A program made the position numbers and the translations under genes. Under the pieces are notes generated by a model. The model made no database searches and was not told where the DNA came from. It saw only the letters and a list, made by a program, of their open reading frames with translations. A stretch of 64,000 bases of DNA from Deltaproteobacteria bacterium (GTDB taxonomy: Bacteria > Myxococcota_A > Polyangia > Polyangiales > Houyiibacteriaceae): contig JAEPMI010000012.1 in NCBI GenBank assembly GCA_017644045.1, positions 379,666 to 443,665 of the forward strand. Reading direction: 5' to 3'. Of the stretch, positions 1-9,116 are shown one piece after another. Within the stretch, counting starts at the first letter, position 1, and each line of letters opens with the position of its first letter.

Positions 1-2
1 CC

Positions 3-899
3 GGCTCCGGTCCGCACTTCGCGGTGCTCGCGGGCTCCCTCGCTTCGGTCTTCGACGACGTCGACCCGGAGCTCCTGCGCCCCGAGAACGACCCGAGCCA
101 TCGGCCGGTGGCGCAGCTCACCGCGCGGCCGCGCATCGTGCCCGCGACCCGCGAGCTGGACCGCCGGGAGTTCGAGCGTTCGCCGGCCTATCGAGAGGTC
201 TATGCGCCCAACGGGGTCGACCACATCGTCTGCGCGTGGCTCGACGGCCGCCGCCCCGGTGAACCCGGTATGCTGGGCATGATGCTCAGCCGGGACGAGG
301 GGCTCGGAGCGTTCGACCAGCCGCACCTCGCCCTGCTGAGGAACGTGCTCCCGGTCCTGGTGCTCGCGGCGCAGCGGTGCGACCCGTGCACTCCTCGAGC
401 CCCGTGGCTGCGGCTGACTCGCGACGGCTCGGTGCTGGACGTGTCGCCCGATGCCGAGCAGGTCCTGCTCGACCTCGACCTCGACATCGGCGAGCTGCTC
501 TCGCGGGTCTTCGGTGAGATCCGTCGCTGGCTCGACCTGCGCGCGCGTCGCAACAGCGGGCTCCTCTCGGGGACCCGCATCTTCCACGTGGTCGAGCGGC
601 GCGGCCGGACGCTCTACGTTCAGACCACCGAGCGTCGCACCGACGTGGAGCTTCGTCTGCTCGACAGCGCCGTGCCGCTCGCTCGACTCCAATCGACCTA
701 CGGCCTCACTCCAGCCGAGGTCGCCGTATTGCAGACGCTGGCGTTCGGAATGAGCAACGCCGATGCCGCAGACTTCCTCTGCGTGAACATCGACACGGTG
801 AAGACCCACGTGCGGCGCGTGCTGCGAAAGCTCCAGCTGCGCTCCCGTCTGCAGGCCGGCCTGTTGATGCAGCGCGTGCTCTGGGACGACGCGCCCTAG
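3..899 (+). CDS. LuxR-family transcriptional regulator (5' end outside window)
   Basis: The frame is open from the window edge, so the true start is probably upstream; a GTG at 24 is only the first in-window candidate. The last 60 or so residues form a LuxR/FixJ-type helix-turn-helix. It shows YGLTPAEVAVLQ, then GMSNADAADFL and IDTVKTHVRRVLRKL, the usual scaffold and recognition helices. The upstream ~220 residues have no receiver Asp pattern and no recognisable autoinducer-binding motif. They could be a GAF/PAS-like sensor, but I cannot name it. The protein likely binds DNA as a dimer through the C-terminal domain; its signal and targets are unknown. The next gene starts 150 bases later. Confidence 0.8.
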   Translation, partial: GSGPHFAVLAGSLASVFDDVDPELLRPENDPSHRPVAQLTARPRIVPATRELDRREFERSPAYREVYAPNGVDHIVCAWLDGRRPGEPGMLGMMLSRDEGLGAFDQPHLALLRNVLPVLVLAAQRCDPCTPRAPWLRLTRDGSVLDVSPDAEQVLLDLDLDIGELLSRVFGEIRRWLDLRARRNSGLLSGTRIFHVVERRGRTLYVQTTERRTDVELRLLDSAVPLARLQSTYGLTPAEVAVLQTLAFGMSNADAADFLCVNIDTVKTHVRRVLRKLQLRSRLQAGLLMQRVLWDDAP

Positions 900-1050
900 G
901 TCGGCGACGCCGATGCGGGTCTCCATCGACCCAGGATCGTCGGCGTCGCCCCGGTGGTCGACGGCCGCGACTCAGAATCACTCCAAAGGGTGATGCGCAA
1001 CCTTCGTACACCACCCAGGCTGAAATCCATCAATCGCAGTGGAGGTCAGC

Positions 1051-2124
1051 ATGGGTCGGTCATGGTTCTTGGTGTGTGTGTGTGTCGCGTGGGGGTGTAT
1101 GGGGGGCGCTCCAGAGGCCGACCCCACGGCGGACGAGTCCGCGGCGATGGAGGAGATCGCGTCCGCCCAGGCGGCGCTCGGCTTCATGCCGGGTGAGCGC
1201 ATCCCTGCACGCGGAGCGTTCTCCTGCGACTTCACGCTGGACTTCACGCGCTTCACGGAGCCCGTCGGCCCGGTGATCGCACGCGACCGCGTGCTCATGC
1301 AGCGCTTCGCCCTCGAGTACACCGACCCCGACGACCCAGGGATGCTCCAGAAGCACATCCCCTTCCTCCAGAACTCGCCGACCACGGCGCTCGCTGGGGG
1401 CCGCTACCTCTTCCAGAGCCGGCGACAGGCGGCGCAGTACGAGGAGTTCGTCACCCAGCGCTTCGAGTACCCGGCGGGAACCCAGTTCCTCGACCGCCCC
1501 GAGTTCGCGGACCCCGAGTGTCGCGACTGGACCGTTCTCGCCGCTCGACGCTTCGGCCCGATCGAAGAGGAGACGGCGTTCCGCACCGAACGCTTCGACA
1601 CCGGCCGAGCCAACGTGTGGGAGGAGCTCCACCTGGCGCTGCAGCTCCTGCGAGACGTGCCCGCGCTCGTCGCGGAGGCCGCGAACCGGGGCTACTCGGA
1701 GGTCCAGGTGCTGCACAACCTGCGCGATCACAAGGTGCAGCTCGTCTACTTCCACCCGCGTGCGTTGCCGGTCAGCTCCGAAGCGCCGGACGTCGCAGCC
1801 TTCGGCTCGCTCGTGGAGGCTGCCCCACTCGACGCTGGCCTCGAGAGTCGCCACGCGCTGACCAAGGTCTTCGACCAGACCCACTTCACGCTCACGACGT
1901 GGTTGCCCTACGCCCCCGGCGACACCGGTCAGGGCGCCGTATGGCCGAACTCACCCCCGTTCCCCGAGCCCACCTGTGGCGACGGAGTGTGCAGCCCCAG
2001 CCGTGGCGAAGACGGCTCGAGCTGCTCGGCCGATTGCACGGCCGACTGCGGCGACACGATCTGTCAGGCGGGTGAGTCGCCGACCACCTGCCCCACCGAC
2101 TGCGACGTGCCGCTGCTCTTCTGA
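1051..2124 (+). CDS. Lipoprotein with cysteine-rich C-terminal repeats, function unknown
   Basis: I chose the ATG at 1051 because a GGAGG sits five bases upstream. The 357-residue product opens with a short hydrophobic signal and a possible lipobox ending at Cys16 (CVAWGC), so it is probably a secreted lipoprotein. The central ~290 residues are soluble and match no family I recognise. The C-terminal ~45 residues hold two copies of a cysteine-rich unit of the CGDGVC...CSADC type, which is common in surface proteins of myxobacteria and is presumably disulphide-bonded. It converges with the OmpA-like gene, with only five bases between their stops. Confidence 0.7.
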   Translation: MGRSWFLVCVCVAWGCMGGAPEADPTADESAAMEEIASAQAALGFMPGERIPARGAFSCDFTLDFTRFTEPVGPVIARDRVLMQRFALEYTDPDDPGMLQKHIPFLQNSPTTALAGGRYLFQSRRQAAQYEEFVTQRFEYPAGTQFLDRPEFADPECRDWTVLAARRFGPIEEETAFRTERFDTGRANVWEELHLALQLLRDVPALVAEAANRGYSEVQVLHNLRDHKVQLVYFHPRALPVSSEAPDVAAFGSLVEAAPLDAGLESRHALTKVFDQTHFTLTTWLPYAPGDTGQGAVWPNSPPFPEPTCGDGVCSPSRGEDGSSCSADCTADCGDTICQAGESPTTCPTDCDVPLLF

Positions 2125-2129
2125 CGCGC

Positions 2130-3803
2130 TCAGCGGCCGCGGCGGCGGCGGCGGCCGCCGCCGTCGTCGCCCGGCTCGAGAATGGTGAACTCGACCCGGC
2201 GGTTGAGCGCGCGGCCCTCCGGCGAGTCGTTCGGGGCGACCGGGTTCACCTCACCGTAGCCGCGGTACTCGAGGCGGTTCCGGGGCACGCCCTGGCTCGC
2301 GAGATACTCGACGACGGCGCGCGCCCGGCGATAGCTCAGGTCCAGGTTGTACTCGGCCTCGCCGGCCGAGTCGGAGTAGCCGTCGACCCGGATCCGGCGC
2401 GTGGCGGGCAGGCGCCCGATGACCTCGGCGACCTGGTCCAGGAGCGGCAGGCTCACCGAACGGATCGTGTCCGTGTCGAAGTCGAAGTAGATGCGCTCGC
2501 TGATCAGGATGCGTGAATCGGTGACCGTGATGGTCGCCTCTTCCGGACCGGGCTCGGGGCAGCCGTCCTCGTCCTGGTAGGCGTCGCGGTCCTCCGGCTC
2601 CATCGGGCACTGGTCGATGCCGTCCGCGAGGCCGTCCTCGTCGTTGTCGGGCTCGGGGCAGCCGTCCTCGTCCTGGAAGCCGTCGCGGTCCTCGGACTCG
2701 ACCGGGCAGCGGTCGGTCGCGTCCACCACGCCGTCGGCGTCGTTGTCGGTGTCCGGGCAGCCATCCTCGTCGAGGAACTGGTCCATGTCCTCGGGGTCGT
2801 TCGGGCAGTCGTCGTCGTCGTCCTCGATGCCGTCGCCGTCGTTGTCCGGGTCGGCGCAGAAGTCGCCGTCGAGGTAGCCGTCGAAGTCCTCCGGACCCGC
2901 CTCGCAGGGCTCGCGCTCGCTGGCCCAGCGGAGTGCCGCGAAGCCGCGAATGGTGGGCGCGCCATAGCCGGCGAGGAGCCCGGTGCCCGCGCCGACGTCC
3001 AGCGTCAGCCCCTGCGCCAGGTAGAAGCGCAGGCCGGCATCGATCTCCATCGGGTTCTCGTCGGAGTCGATGCTCCGCCCGGCGAGGCCGGCGCGGAACT
3101 GACCCTCGGCGATGATGGCCGTGGACTCGTGAACGCGGAGGTTGGCGGCCACGGCGAGGTGGAGCTCGTCGTCCTGCTCGAAGTTGCCGAGCGCGCTCTT
3201 CTGCCGGAAGCGCCAGCCCACGTCCGCGCCGATGGTGAACATGCCCGTGCGGTAGGCCGTGACCAGCGAGGGCATGAAGGTCCAGTAGCCCTGGCCGAGG
3301 AAATGCTCGCCGTCGCCGCTCGGGAGGGTGAAGAGGCCCTTGGCCGAGAGCGCGAAGTCGCCACGCAGGATCGGGACCTTGGCGCTGAGCCGGACGTCGC
3401 CCGCGCGAACGTAGGTCTCGTTCACCACGTCGGTCGCGAACGGGTCGTTGGTGCTCGCGCCGATGACCAGGGGCACGGCCACGCCGAGCTCGAACCACTC
3501 GAACAGGCCGAGGGCGGCCAGCGCCTCCGCGTCGAAGCGCCAGGGGACCACCCCCTCGCCATCGGTCCGGACGAAGATGCCGTTGGCGCCGTTCAGGCCG
3601 AGACCCACCGAGTAGGTCAGGTGGCGCGGGACCTCCGGCCGGTCGACCGTGAAGCCGGTTCCCGCGGTCGGGGTCCACTGAAAGAGCTGCGTCTCGATCG
3701 TCTGACGTGGCTGTGCCTTCGCCGTGGCGGTGGCCCCACCCCACACGATCACCAAGCAAGCCATGAGCCACGCAAACCCGCGCGGCCGGAAGCAAACCCT
3801 CAC
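2130..3803 (-). CDS. OmpA-family outer membrane protein with thrombospondin type-3 repeats
   Basis: A GTG at 3803 gives an Arg-containing n-region, a hydrophobic stretch and an ATAKAQ cleavage-like site; an ATG at 3764 is an alternative. Residues ~30-310 have the alternating character of an outer-membrane beta-barrel. Residues ~315-425 are an acidic linker of about three TSP3-like calcium-binding units (DNDGDGIEDD, then repeated DEDGCP.PDND). The C-terminus (~435-545) is an OmpA peptidoglycan-binding domain, with YFDFDTD and NLDLSYRRARAVVEYL visible, followed by an Arg-rich tail. The protein should tie the outer membrane to peptidoglycan and bind Ca2+. Its substrate role, if any, cannot be told from sequence. 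Confidence 0.88.
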   Translation of the reverse strand: MRVCFRPRGFAWLMACLVIVWGGATATAKAQPRQTIETQLFQWTPTAGTGFTVDRPEVPRHLTYSVGLGLNGANGIFVRTDGEGVVPWRFDAEALAALGLFEWFELGVAVPLVIGASTNDPFATDVVNETYVRAGDVRLSAKVPILRGDFALSAKGLFTLPSGDGEHFLGQGYWTFMPSLVTAYRTGMFTIGADVGWRFRQKSALGNFEQDDELHLAVAANLRVHESTAIIAEGQFRAGLAGRSIDSDENPMEIDAGLRFYLAQGLTLDVGAGTGLLAGYGAPTIRGFAALRWASEREPCEAGPEDFDGYLDGDFCADPDNDGDGIEDDDDDCPNDPEDMDQFLDEDGCPDTDNDADGVVDATDRCPVESEDRDGFQDEDGCPEPDNDEDGLADGIDQCPMEPEDRDAYQDEDGCPEPGPEEATITVTDSRILISERIYFDFDTDTIRSVSLPLLDQVAEVIGRLPATRRIRVDGYSDSAGEAEYNLDLSYRRARAVVEYLASQGVPRNRLEYRGYGEVNPVAPNDSPEGRALNRRVEFTILEPGDDGGGRRRRRGR

Positions 3804-3910
3804 GAGAGGAAGCCTACCACCGTGGAGGCGCGGTACGCGAAACATCGGACATCTCGACGCCCCTCCAGACGATTCGATCGAGCCATCGACGACGCGCGAG
3901 CGGAAATGTG

Positions 3911-3916
3911 TATACT
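3911..3916 (+). promoter_or_regulatory. Candidate -10 box (TATACT) for the DUF72 gene
   Basis: TATACT matches the sigma-70-type -10 consensus at five of six positions in an otherwise GC-rich region. It lies 9 bases before the ATG at 3926, so transcription starting 6-7 bases after the box would leave a leader of only a few bases. I see no convincing -35 box. This is a prediction from sequence alone. Confidence 0.35.
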
Positions 3917-3925
3917 CCGCGGCCG

Positions 3926-4579
3926 ATGTTGTTCGTGGCGTGCTCCGGCTTCCCCGTACCCGTCAGCCGGTACTGGGGTTTGTTCTCGGCTGTCGAGATC
4001 TCCGATACGGAGCTCGGCATTCCTGGAGCCGGCACCGTCCGCCGCTGGCTGCGCGAGTCCCCCAAGGGGTTCGCGTTCACCGCGCTGGCCCCCAAGGAGA
4101 TCGGTGAGTCCGGTTTCCGCCGCACGAACGAGAACAAGGAGCTCATCGAGGCGATCGGCGATTTCGCCGAAACGCTCGGCGCTCAGGCGATCGTCTTCCA
4201 GGCCCCCGAGGAGTTCGACTGCACCAAGGGCAACAAGACCGCGGTGAAGAGCTTCCTCTCCTGGCTCCCCGACGGGTTGCCGAAGGTCGTGCTCGACCTC
4301 CCCGGCTGGAAGCCGGTCGACGTCGCCAAGACGATCGGCAAGCGGGATGCGTACGTCGCCTTCGACCCGCTCCTGGACGAGCCGCCGCCCCTCGGCGACT
4401 TCGTCTACGCCCGTCTCCCCGGACCGGCCGGCCACCGCTCCCGCTACGACGAGGAGTCGGTGGAGCAGGTCGCCGAGGCGATGAAGGGCATCGAGGCGGA
4501 GACGGTGTTCTGCGTCTTCCGGAACATCGACATGGAGCCCAACGGCACGGCGCTCCGCGAGCTGCTCGGCCAGGGCTGA
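3926..4579 (+). CDS. DUF72-family protein
   Basis: The 217-residue product opens CSGFPVPVSRYWGLFSAVE and continues with PGAGTVRRWLRESPKGFAFTAL. This is the beginning of a DUF72 TIM-barrel-like fold, a widespread family of unknown biochemical function. Later features (QAPEEF, VVLDLPG, YARLPGP and CVFRNIDM) follow the usual order of DUF72 strands. There is no signal peptide, so it should be cytoplasmic. The ATG at 3926 was preferred because the preceding codons overlap the candidate promoter. It diverges from the OmpA-like gene and converges on the pseudouridine synthase, with three bases between stops. Confidence 0.8.
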   Translation: MLFVACSGFPVPVSRYWGLFSAVEISDTELGIPGAGTVRRWLRESPKGFAFTALAPKEIGESGFRRTNENKELIEAIGDFAETLGAQAIVFQAPEEFDCTKGNKTAVKSFLSWLPDGLPKVVLDLPGWKPVDVAKTIGKRDAYVAFDPLLDEPPPLGDFVYARLPGPAGHRSRYDEESVEQVAEAMKGIEAETVFCVFRNIDMEPNGTALRELLGQG

Positions 4580-4582
4580 GCC

Positions 4583-5521
4583 CTACCCCGACGCCTTCCG
4601 GAGGATGTCGAGCGCGGCCTCGAAGTCCGCGGGGATGTCCGCCTCCACGTGGACGGTCTCGCCGGTGATGGGGTGCGTGAAGCCGAGGAGACCGGCGTGG
4701 AGCGCCTGCCGGCCGATGGCGTCGTGCGCCTGCCGGAGGACGGGATCCTTCGGCGGCTTGCCGTAGAGCGCGTCCGCCAGGATCGGATGACCCGCGTCAG
4801 CCAGGTGGACTCGGATCTGGTGGGTGCGCCCGGTCTCGAGGGTGCAGATCACCAGGGTCGCGCCGTGCACGCCCATGAGCGGCTCCACGTGGGTGACGGC
4901 GCGCTTGCCCCGCTCGACCTTCGAGGAGAATCGCTTCCGATGCACGGGGTGCCGACCGTGAAACGTGTCGAAGGTCCGTTCCTCGACTCTACCGAGCGCG
5001 ATGGCGGCGTAGCGCCGCTCGAGGTCGTGCTCCTGGAAGAGCTTCACCAGCCCTTCCCGCGCCGCGGTGGTCTTGGCGACGACCATCGTCCCGCTGGTGT
5101 CCTTGTCGAGGCGGTGCACGATGCCCGGGCGCATCGGATCGCCGCTCGGGTCGCGGAAGTCGATGTGGTGCAGGAGCGCGTTGACCAGGGTCCCGTCGGG
5201 ATGACCGGGCGCGGGATGGACCACGAGGCCCGCGGGCTTGTGGACGACGAGCAGGTGCTCGTCCTCGAAGCGGACGTCGAGGGGAAGGTCCTGGGGGATC
5301 GCGGTGCTGGGCGGCGGTGGCGCCGGGTGCACCATGATGGCCATGCCGGCGCGGACCTTGGTCTTCGGAGCGGTCGCGGGCTCCCCGTCGATGGTGACGC
5401 GGCCGTCTTCGATCCAGCGCTTGAGGGTGCTGCGGGTCTCGCCGGTCCGCTCGGTGAGGAAGCGATCGAGGCGGTCGCCGGCGTCGCTGGGATCGACCGT
5501 GAGCTCGATGGGATCGCTCAT
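4583..5521 (-). CDS. rluD: RluA-family 23S rRNA pseudouridine synthase (RluD-like)
   Basis: The 312-residue protein has an N-terminal S4 RNA-binding domain (residues ~10-75, with DRLDRFLTERTG and LKRWIEDGRVTIDG). An RluA-type catalytic domain follows. The catalytic Asp lies in the signature HRLDKDTSGTMVVAKT, and the family motif ETGRTHQIRVHLA is present. It should convert uridines of 23S rRNA to pseudouridine; the S4-plus-catalytic architecture and length fit RluD best, but the exact target sites are inferred. The start is the ATG at 5521. A small conserved hypothetical gene lies upstream on the same strand, ~110 bases away across a hexamer repeat. Confidence 0.9.
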   Translation of the reverse strand: MSDPIELTVDPSDAGDRLDRFLTERTGETRSTLKRWIEDGRVTIDGEPATAPKTKVRAGMAIMVHPAPPPPSTAIPQDLPLDVRFEDEHLLVVHKPAGLVVHPAPGHPDGTLVNALLHHIDFRDPSGDPMRPGIVHRLDKDTSGTMVVAKTTAAREGLVKLFQEHDLERRYAAIALGRVEERTFDTFHGRHPVHRKRFSSKVERGKRAVTHVEPLMGVHGATLVICTLETGRTHQIRVHLADAGHPILADALYGKPPKDPVLRQAHDAIGRQALHAGLLGFTHPITGETVHVEADIPADFEAALDILRKASG

Positions 5522-5576
5522 GACGCGCGACGCCCTCGCCGGTGGGAGCCGAGCGAGGGCGTTGGGGTCGTGCCTT

Positions 5577-5612
5577 CGGGCACGGGCACGGGCGTGGGCA
5601 CGGGCACGGGGT
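5577..5612. repeat. GGCACG-type hexamer tandem repeat
   Basis: About five copies of a GGGCAC/GGGCGT hexamer lie between two minus-strand genes. In RNA read from the minus strand this becomes a CCCGUG-rich tract just after the stop codon of the gene ending at 5629. No protein-coding use is apparent. Confidence 0.75.
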
Positions 5613-5628
5613 CGCCGCTAGGCGGCGA

Positions 5629-5892
5629 CTACCACATCGGGGATTCCACGTGGCCCTTGGAGCGCACGAGGATGTCGATGATGGCCCGATCGTAGAAGTT
5701 CTTCTCGTAGAGCTCGGGGGAGACGCGACTCTTGAAGAGGGCTCGGCCCTCCTCGATCTCGTCTGCGATCGCGGTGAAGAGCGTATCCGACTGCACGCCC
5801 TCCACGATCTTGTCTTCGTTGTAGAGCGAGAGGTCGCTGGCGATGGCTCGAGCGAGCCGTCGTGCTGCCTCTTCGGATTCGATGAGCGCCAT
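5629..5892 (-). CDS. Small conserved hypothetical protein
   Basis: The 87-residue product starts MALIESEEAARRLARAIASD and continues LSLYNEDKIVEG. The ARRLAR...SD..LYNE pattern resembles the C-terminal helical module seen attached to zinc-ribbon or signalling proteins in deltaproteobacterial relatives; this resemblance is from memory and unverified. Here it stands alone, with no Cys cluster. It is acidic, helical and has no signal or membrane segment, so it is likely cytoplasmic. It lies upstream of the rluD-like gene on the same strand and diverges from the HNH gene. Confidence 0.55.
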   Translation of the reverse strand: MALIESEEAARRLARAIASDLSLYNEDKIVEGVQSDTLFTAIADEIEEGRALFKSRVSPELYEKNFYDRAIIDILVRSKGHVESPMW

Positions 5893-5975
5893 GGCAGCGA
5901 GTATCGCCGGGGTCCACTCGCGGTGTCAAAACCCATGCGCGTCGGTTAGCGTGAAGTCGTGGCGAGCAGTCTTCG

Positions 5976-6356
5976 ATGAGCCGAGCACGGACGCTCCTGC
6001 TCTGGGCCGCGGCCACCGACCGCACCTTCACGCTCGTGGGCCGGCGCCCCGATCGCCGCCTCGAGGGCAAATGCATCTTCTGCCGGCGAAAGCTGGCGAT
6101 CGCGGTCGATCGCGACGAGCGGCACCCCACCGCCACGGTCGAGCACATCCTGCCCCGGGCCCACGGCGGCACCGACGCGATCGAGAACCTCGCGGTGGCC
6201 TGCCGCAGGTGCAACGGCGGCAAGGGCGTGCGGCTCGATCCCGCCGGACCGGGCCATCCCACCTTCGATCGGGTGGTGGAGCGGCTGCAGGCGGAGCGGG
6301 CCAAGCGGCGGCGCGATCCACCCGAGGAGCTCGATCTCGGCCCCGAACCGACCTGA
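5976..6356 (+). CDS. HNH endonuclease-domain protein
   Basis: The 126-residue protein has a compact HNH/zinc-finger core. CIFCRRKL (residues ~33-40) supplies one Cys pair. VEHILPRAHGGTDAIENL supplies the HNH His and Asn, and ACRRCNGGKG supplies the second Cys pair. The family includes McrA-like nucleases and many stand-alone HNH proteins that cut or nick DNA. No partner methyltransferase, phage gene or restriction subunit is adjacent, so its role is unclear. The ATG at 5976 is used. The C-terminus is charged (KRRRDPPEELD) and the stop lies 44 bases before the next gene. Confidence 0.82.
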   Translation: MSRARTLLLWAAATDRTFTLVGRRPDRRLEGKCIFCRRKLAIAVDRDERHPTATVEHILPRAHGGTDAIENLAVACRRCNGGKGVRLDPAGPGHPTFDRVVERLQAERAKRRRDPPEELDLGPEPT

Positions 6357-6400
6357 CCCCAATTGAAGCCTGCTCCGGTGTCTGGCATTTTGGGTGGGTC

Positions 6401-7768
6401 GTGAAGTCGGCCCGCGGATGCATCACCCCGATGCTGGCGCTCCTGGTGGGTGCCTTCGTGTTCCTCCGCGTTCCCTTCGATTTGCCGCCGAGCACCCGGG
6501 CGCCCGAAGCCGGCCAGCCGCCGGCGATCCCGAGCGCACCCGCCCGAGCGGCCGCCGCCGTGCCCGCAGACGACGAGCCGCCGGCGCCCGAGCGCGCTGC
6601 CCGAGCCGCGCGCCCGGCGGTCGTGACGCCACCGCAGGGCCCCTATCACTTCCACCCACCGTCCGATGTCGGGCTCCAGCCGCTGGCCGCCCACGACGCG
6701 CCCGTCGCCGAGCTCCTCGAAGCGCGCCTCGACGAGCTCGAGGACCTCGGCGCCCCGGAAGCGACGACCGAGGTCCTCTACCTGCTCGGCGCGGAGCAGC
6801 AGTCCGCCTTCGCCTACGACGTGGCCGCCGGCTTCTTCGAGGCCTTCGCCGCCCAGGAGGCCTGCGACGTGACCTGCGAGGAACAGGCGCCGGCGCTCGA
6901 GAACGCCATCGTGCTCCACCGCGCGACGGGCAACACCGAGGGCGCGCTCCGGAGCGCCGACCTCTTCGAGAAGCGCTTCGAGCGCTCGCACCCGCGCGCG
7001 GCCACCCGCGTGGCCCTGGCCGCCGCCACCCTCGACAGTCGGACCGGCGCCGAGCGACTCGAGCGACTCCGCCGCCGCCGATTGCCGCCCGCCGAGTCGG
7101 TGCAGGCCGAGGTCGCGCTGGGCCAGCGACTCCGGGGGACCGACGCGGCCGCGGCGCGCCGAGCGTTCCGGCGCGCGAACCGACTGTGGAGCCGCCACGG
7201 CGGCGAGCAGATGGCGACCTCGCCGGGCCTCGGCCCCACCGCCTGGGCCGCCGAGCTCGGCCGGACCCGCGAGGCCGTCGCCGAGGCGCGCTTCTACGAG
7301 GCCGACCGCCGCTACCAGCGCACCCGCCGGATGGCGCCGCCCACCTTCGAAGGGCCGCCCCGCGAAGCTCGCGTGAACCGTTGGGTGCGCCAGGAGCTGC
7401 GCCCCTGGTTGGCTCGCCGGATGCGCGCCATCGAGCGCACCGAGCGCGACCTCGACCGCGTCGACGAGCTCGGCCTCACCCGCCAGAGCGTCGCGGTCGC
7501 CGCGCGCCGCGGGCAGCTCTACCAGGAGCTCGCCGACACCCTCGCCCGCCTCCGACTGCCGAGCGCGGTGGAGAGCGAGGACGAGACCATCGACCTGATC
7601 GAGCAGCCGCGGGGCCCGATGTACCAGCACCTCGTGCGCCCTGCCCTCGAGCGCTTCGAGGCGTGCATGGAGCGCGCGAGCCAGACCCACCACTATGGCG
7701 AGTGGTCCGAGAGCTGCGCCGACGGCCTCGCCCGCTATCTCCCACGCTACCGGCTCCCCGAGCTCTGA
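6401..7768 (+). CDS. Membrane-anchored helical/TPR-like protein, function unknown
   Basis: A GTG at 6401 (or the ATG at 6431) opens a ~455-residue protein. It has one N-terminal hydrophobic segment (MLALLVGAFVFLRV), a Pro/Ala-rich linker to about residue 80, then a long Ala/Arg/Glu-rich helical region. The spacing of small and aromatic residues in parts such as AAGFFEAFAAQEACDV suggests degenerate tetratricopeptide units, but no clear family motif is present. The frame stays open far upstream only because the DNA is GC-rich; those codons overlap the HNH gene and are not credible. It probably sits in the inner membrane with its bulk in the periplasm. Confidence 0.6.
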   Translation: MKSARGCITPMLALLVGAFVFLRVPFDLPPSTRAPEAGQPPAIPSAPARAAAAVPADDEPPAPERAARAARPAVVTPPQGPYHFHPPSDVGLQPLAAHDAPVAELLEARLDELEDLGAPEATTEVLYLLGAEQQSAFAYDVAAGFFEAFAAQEACDVTCEEQAPALENAIVLHRATGNTEGALRSADLFEKRFERSHPRAATRVALAAATLDSRTGAERLERLRRRRLPPAESVQAEVALGQRLRGTDAAAARRAFRRANRLWSRHGGEQMATSPGLGPTAWAAELGRTREAVAEARFYEADRRYQRTRRMAPPTFEGPPREARVNRWVRQELRPWLARRMRAIERTERDLDRVDELGLTRQSVAVAARRGQLYQELADTLARLRLPSAVESEDETIDLIEQPRGPMYQHLVRPALERFEACMERASQTHHYGEWSESCADGLARYLPRYRLPEL

Positions 7769-7841
7769 GGCGGGAGCGGGTAACGGCGTCTGCGACGGTC
7801 CGTCGCTGCGAGGGAACCCACCGTCCTTCCCGGAGCCAACG

Positions 7842-9098
7842 ATGACCGATTACTACCTCTACCCTGGCGTGCGGACCCCCTTCGCGAAGGTCGATGGGCC
7901 GCTGTCCAAGCGCGGCGCGATCGAGCTCGGCGTGCCCGTGGTGCAGGCGATGCAGTCGCAGGTGCAGGGCGGCGCCGACCTGGTGGTCTGGGGCACGGTC
8001 GCACCGAACCTCACGTACTCGAACCTCGCCCGCGAGACGTGGATCGACGCGAAGCTCGACCAGACGGTGCCCGCGATCAACACGGTGACCGCGTGCTCCA
8101 CCAGCATGACCGCGGTCTTCGACGCCGCCGGTGTCATCGGTCGCGGCGACACGCACGTCGCCCTCTGCGGCGGCGTGGAGTCGATGAGCCGGGTCCAGAT
8201 CGGCCTCTCACAGTCGCTCTCCGATGGGCTCCGTCGCCTCACGCAGGGCAAGTCCACGGCCGACAAGATCGACGCGCTCCGCGACCTCTCGATCGGCGAC
8301 ATCAAACTCTTCATTCCGGCGGTGAAGAACCGCGCGACCGGCAAGTCGATGGGCGAGCACTGCGAGCTGATGGCCAAGGAGTGGCGCATCGCCCGCGAAG
8401 ACCAGGACCGGCTCGCCCTCGAGAGCCACCAGAAGGCCGTGGCCGGCTGGGAGTCGGGCTTCTTCGACGACCTGACCATCGAGGTCGACGGTCAGGCGAA
8501 GGACCAGTTCCCGCGGGCCGGGACGTCGCTCGAGAAGCTCGCCAAGCTGGGCCCCGCCTTCGACCGCGAGAGCGGCACGCTGACCGCCGGCAACTCGTCT
8601 CCACTCACCGATGGGGCGGCGGCGGTCTGGCTGAGCACGGACGCGGGCCGCGCCCGCTTCGGCGACCGAGCGCACGTGCGGCTGGTCGACTGGGAGGTCG
8701 CGGCGGTCGACGTCTTCGAGGAAGGGCTGCTGATGGCGCCCGCCTACGCCATCCCGAAGCTGCTCGCGCGCCACGACCTCGGCTACGACGACATCGGCCT
8801 CTGGGAGATCCACGAAGCGTTCTCCGCCCAGGTCCTCTGTCACTTCGCCGCGCTCGAATCCGCCGAGTACCGGCGCGACAAGGTCGGCGTCGACCGCGAC
8901 TTCGGCACCATCGATCGCGGCCGCGTGAACCCGAACGGCGGCTCGGTCGCGCTGGGCCATCCCTTCGGCGCGACCGGCGCGCGGATCATGTCGCAGGCGG
9001 CCAAGGAGCTGTCGGCGATGCCGACGGGCACGCGGGCGATCGTGAGCGTGTGCGCGGACGGCGGTCTCGGGACCGTCGCGCTGCTCGAAGCGGTGTGA
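7842..9098 (+). CDS. Thiolase-family acetyl-CoA acyltransferase (FadI-like)
   Basis: The 418-residue protein starts at the ATG at 7842 (MTDYYLYPGVRTPFAKV). It has the thiolase active-site elements: the acyl-enzyme Cys in TACSTSM, the His in GHPFGATGAR and the second Cys in SVCADGGLG. The middle section (FIPAVKNRATGKSMGEHCE, GNSSPLTDGAAAVW) looks most like FadI-type 3-ketoacyl-CoA thiolases. It could run thiolysis in beta-oxidation or, in reverse, form acetoacetyl-CoA. The latter would feed the ethylmalonyl-CoA genes at 22-28 kb or the HMG-CoA synthase at 41 kb; that link is inference. Neighbouring genes do not belong to fatty-acid metabolism. Confidence 0.88.
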   Translation: MTDYYLYPGVRTPFAKVDGPLSKRGAIELGVPVVQAMQSQVQGGADLVVWGTVAPNLTYSNLARETWIDAKLDQTVPAINTVTACSTSMTAVFDAAGVIGRGDTHVALCGGVESMSRVQIGLSQSLSDGLRRLTQGKSTADKIDALRDLSIGDIKLFIPAVKNRATGKSMGEHCELMAKEWRIAREDQDRLALESHQKAVAGWESGFFDDLTIEVDGQAKDQFPRAGTSLEKLAKLGPAFDRESGTLTAGNSSPLTDGAAAVWLSTDAGRARFGDRAHVRLVDWEVAAVDVFEEGLLMAPAYAIPKLLARHDLGYDDIGLWEIHEAFSAQVLCHFAALESAEYRRDKVGVDRDFGTIDRGRVNPNGGSVALGHPFGATGARIMSQAAKELSAMPTGTRAIVSVCADGGLGTVALLEAV

Positions 9099-9116
9099 GC
9101 GCTACGCTCGCCATCC

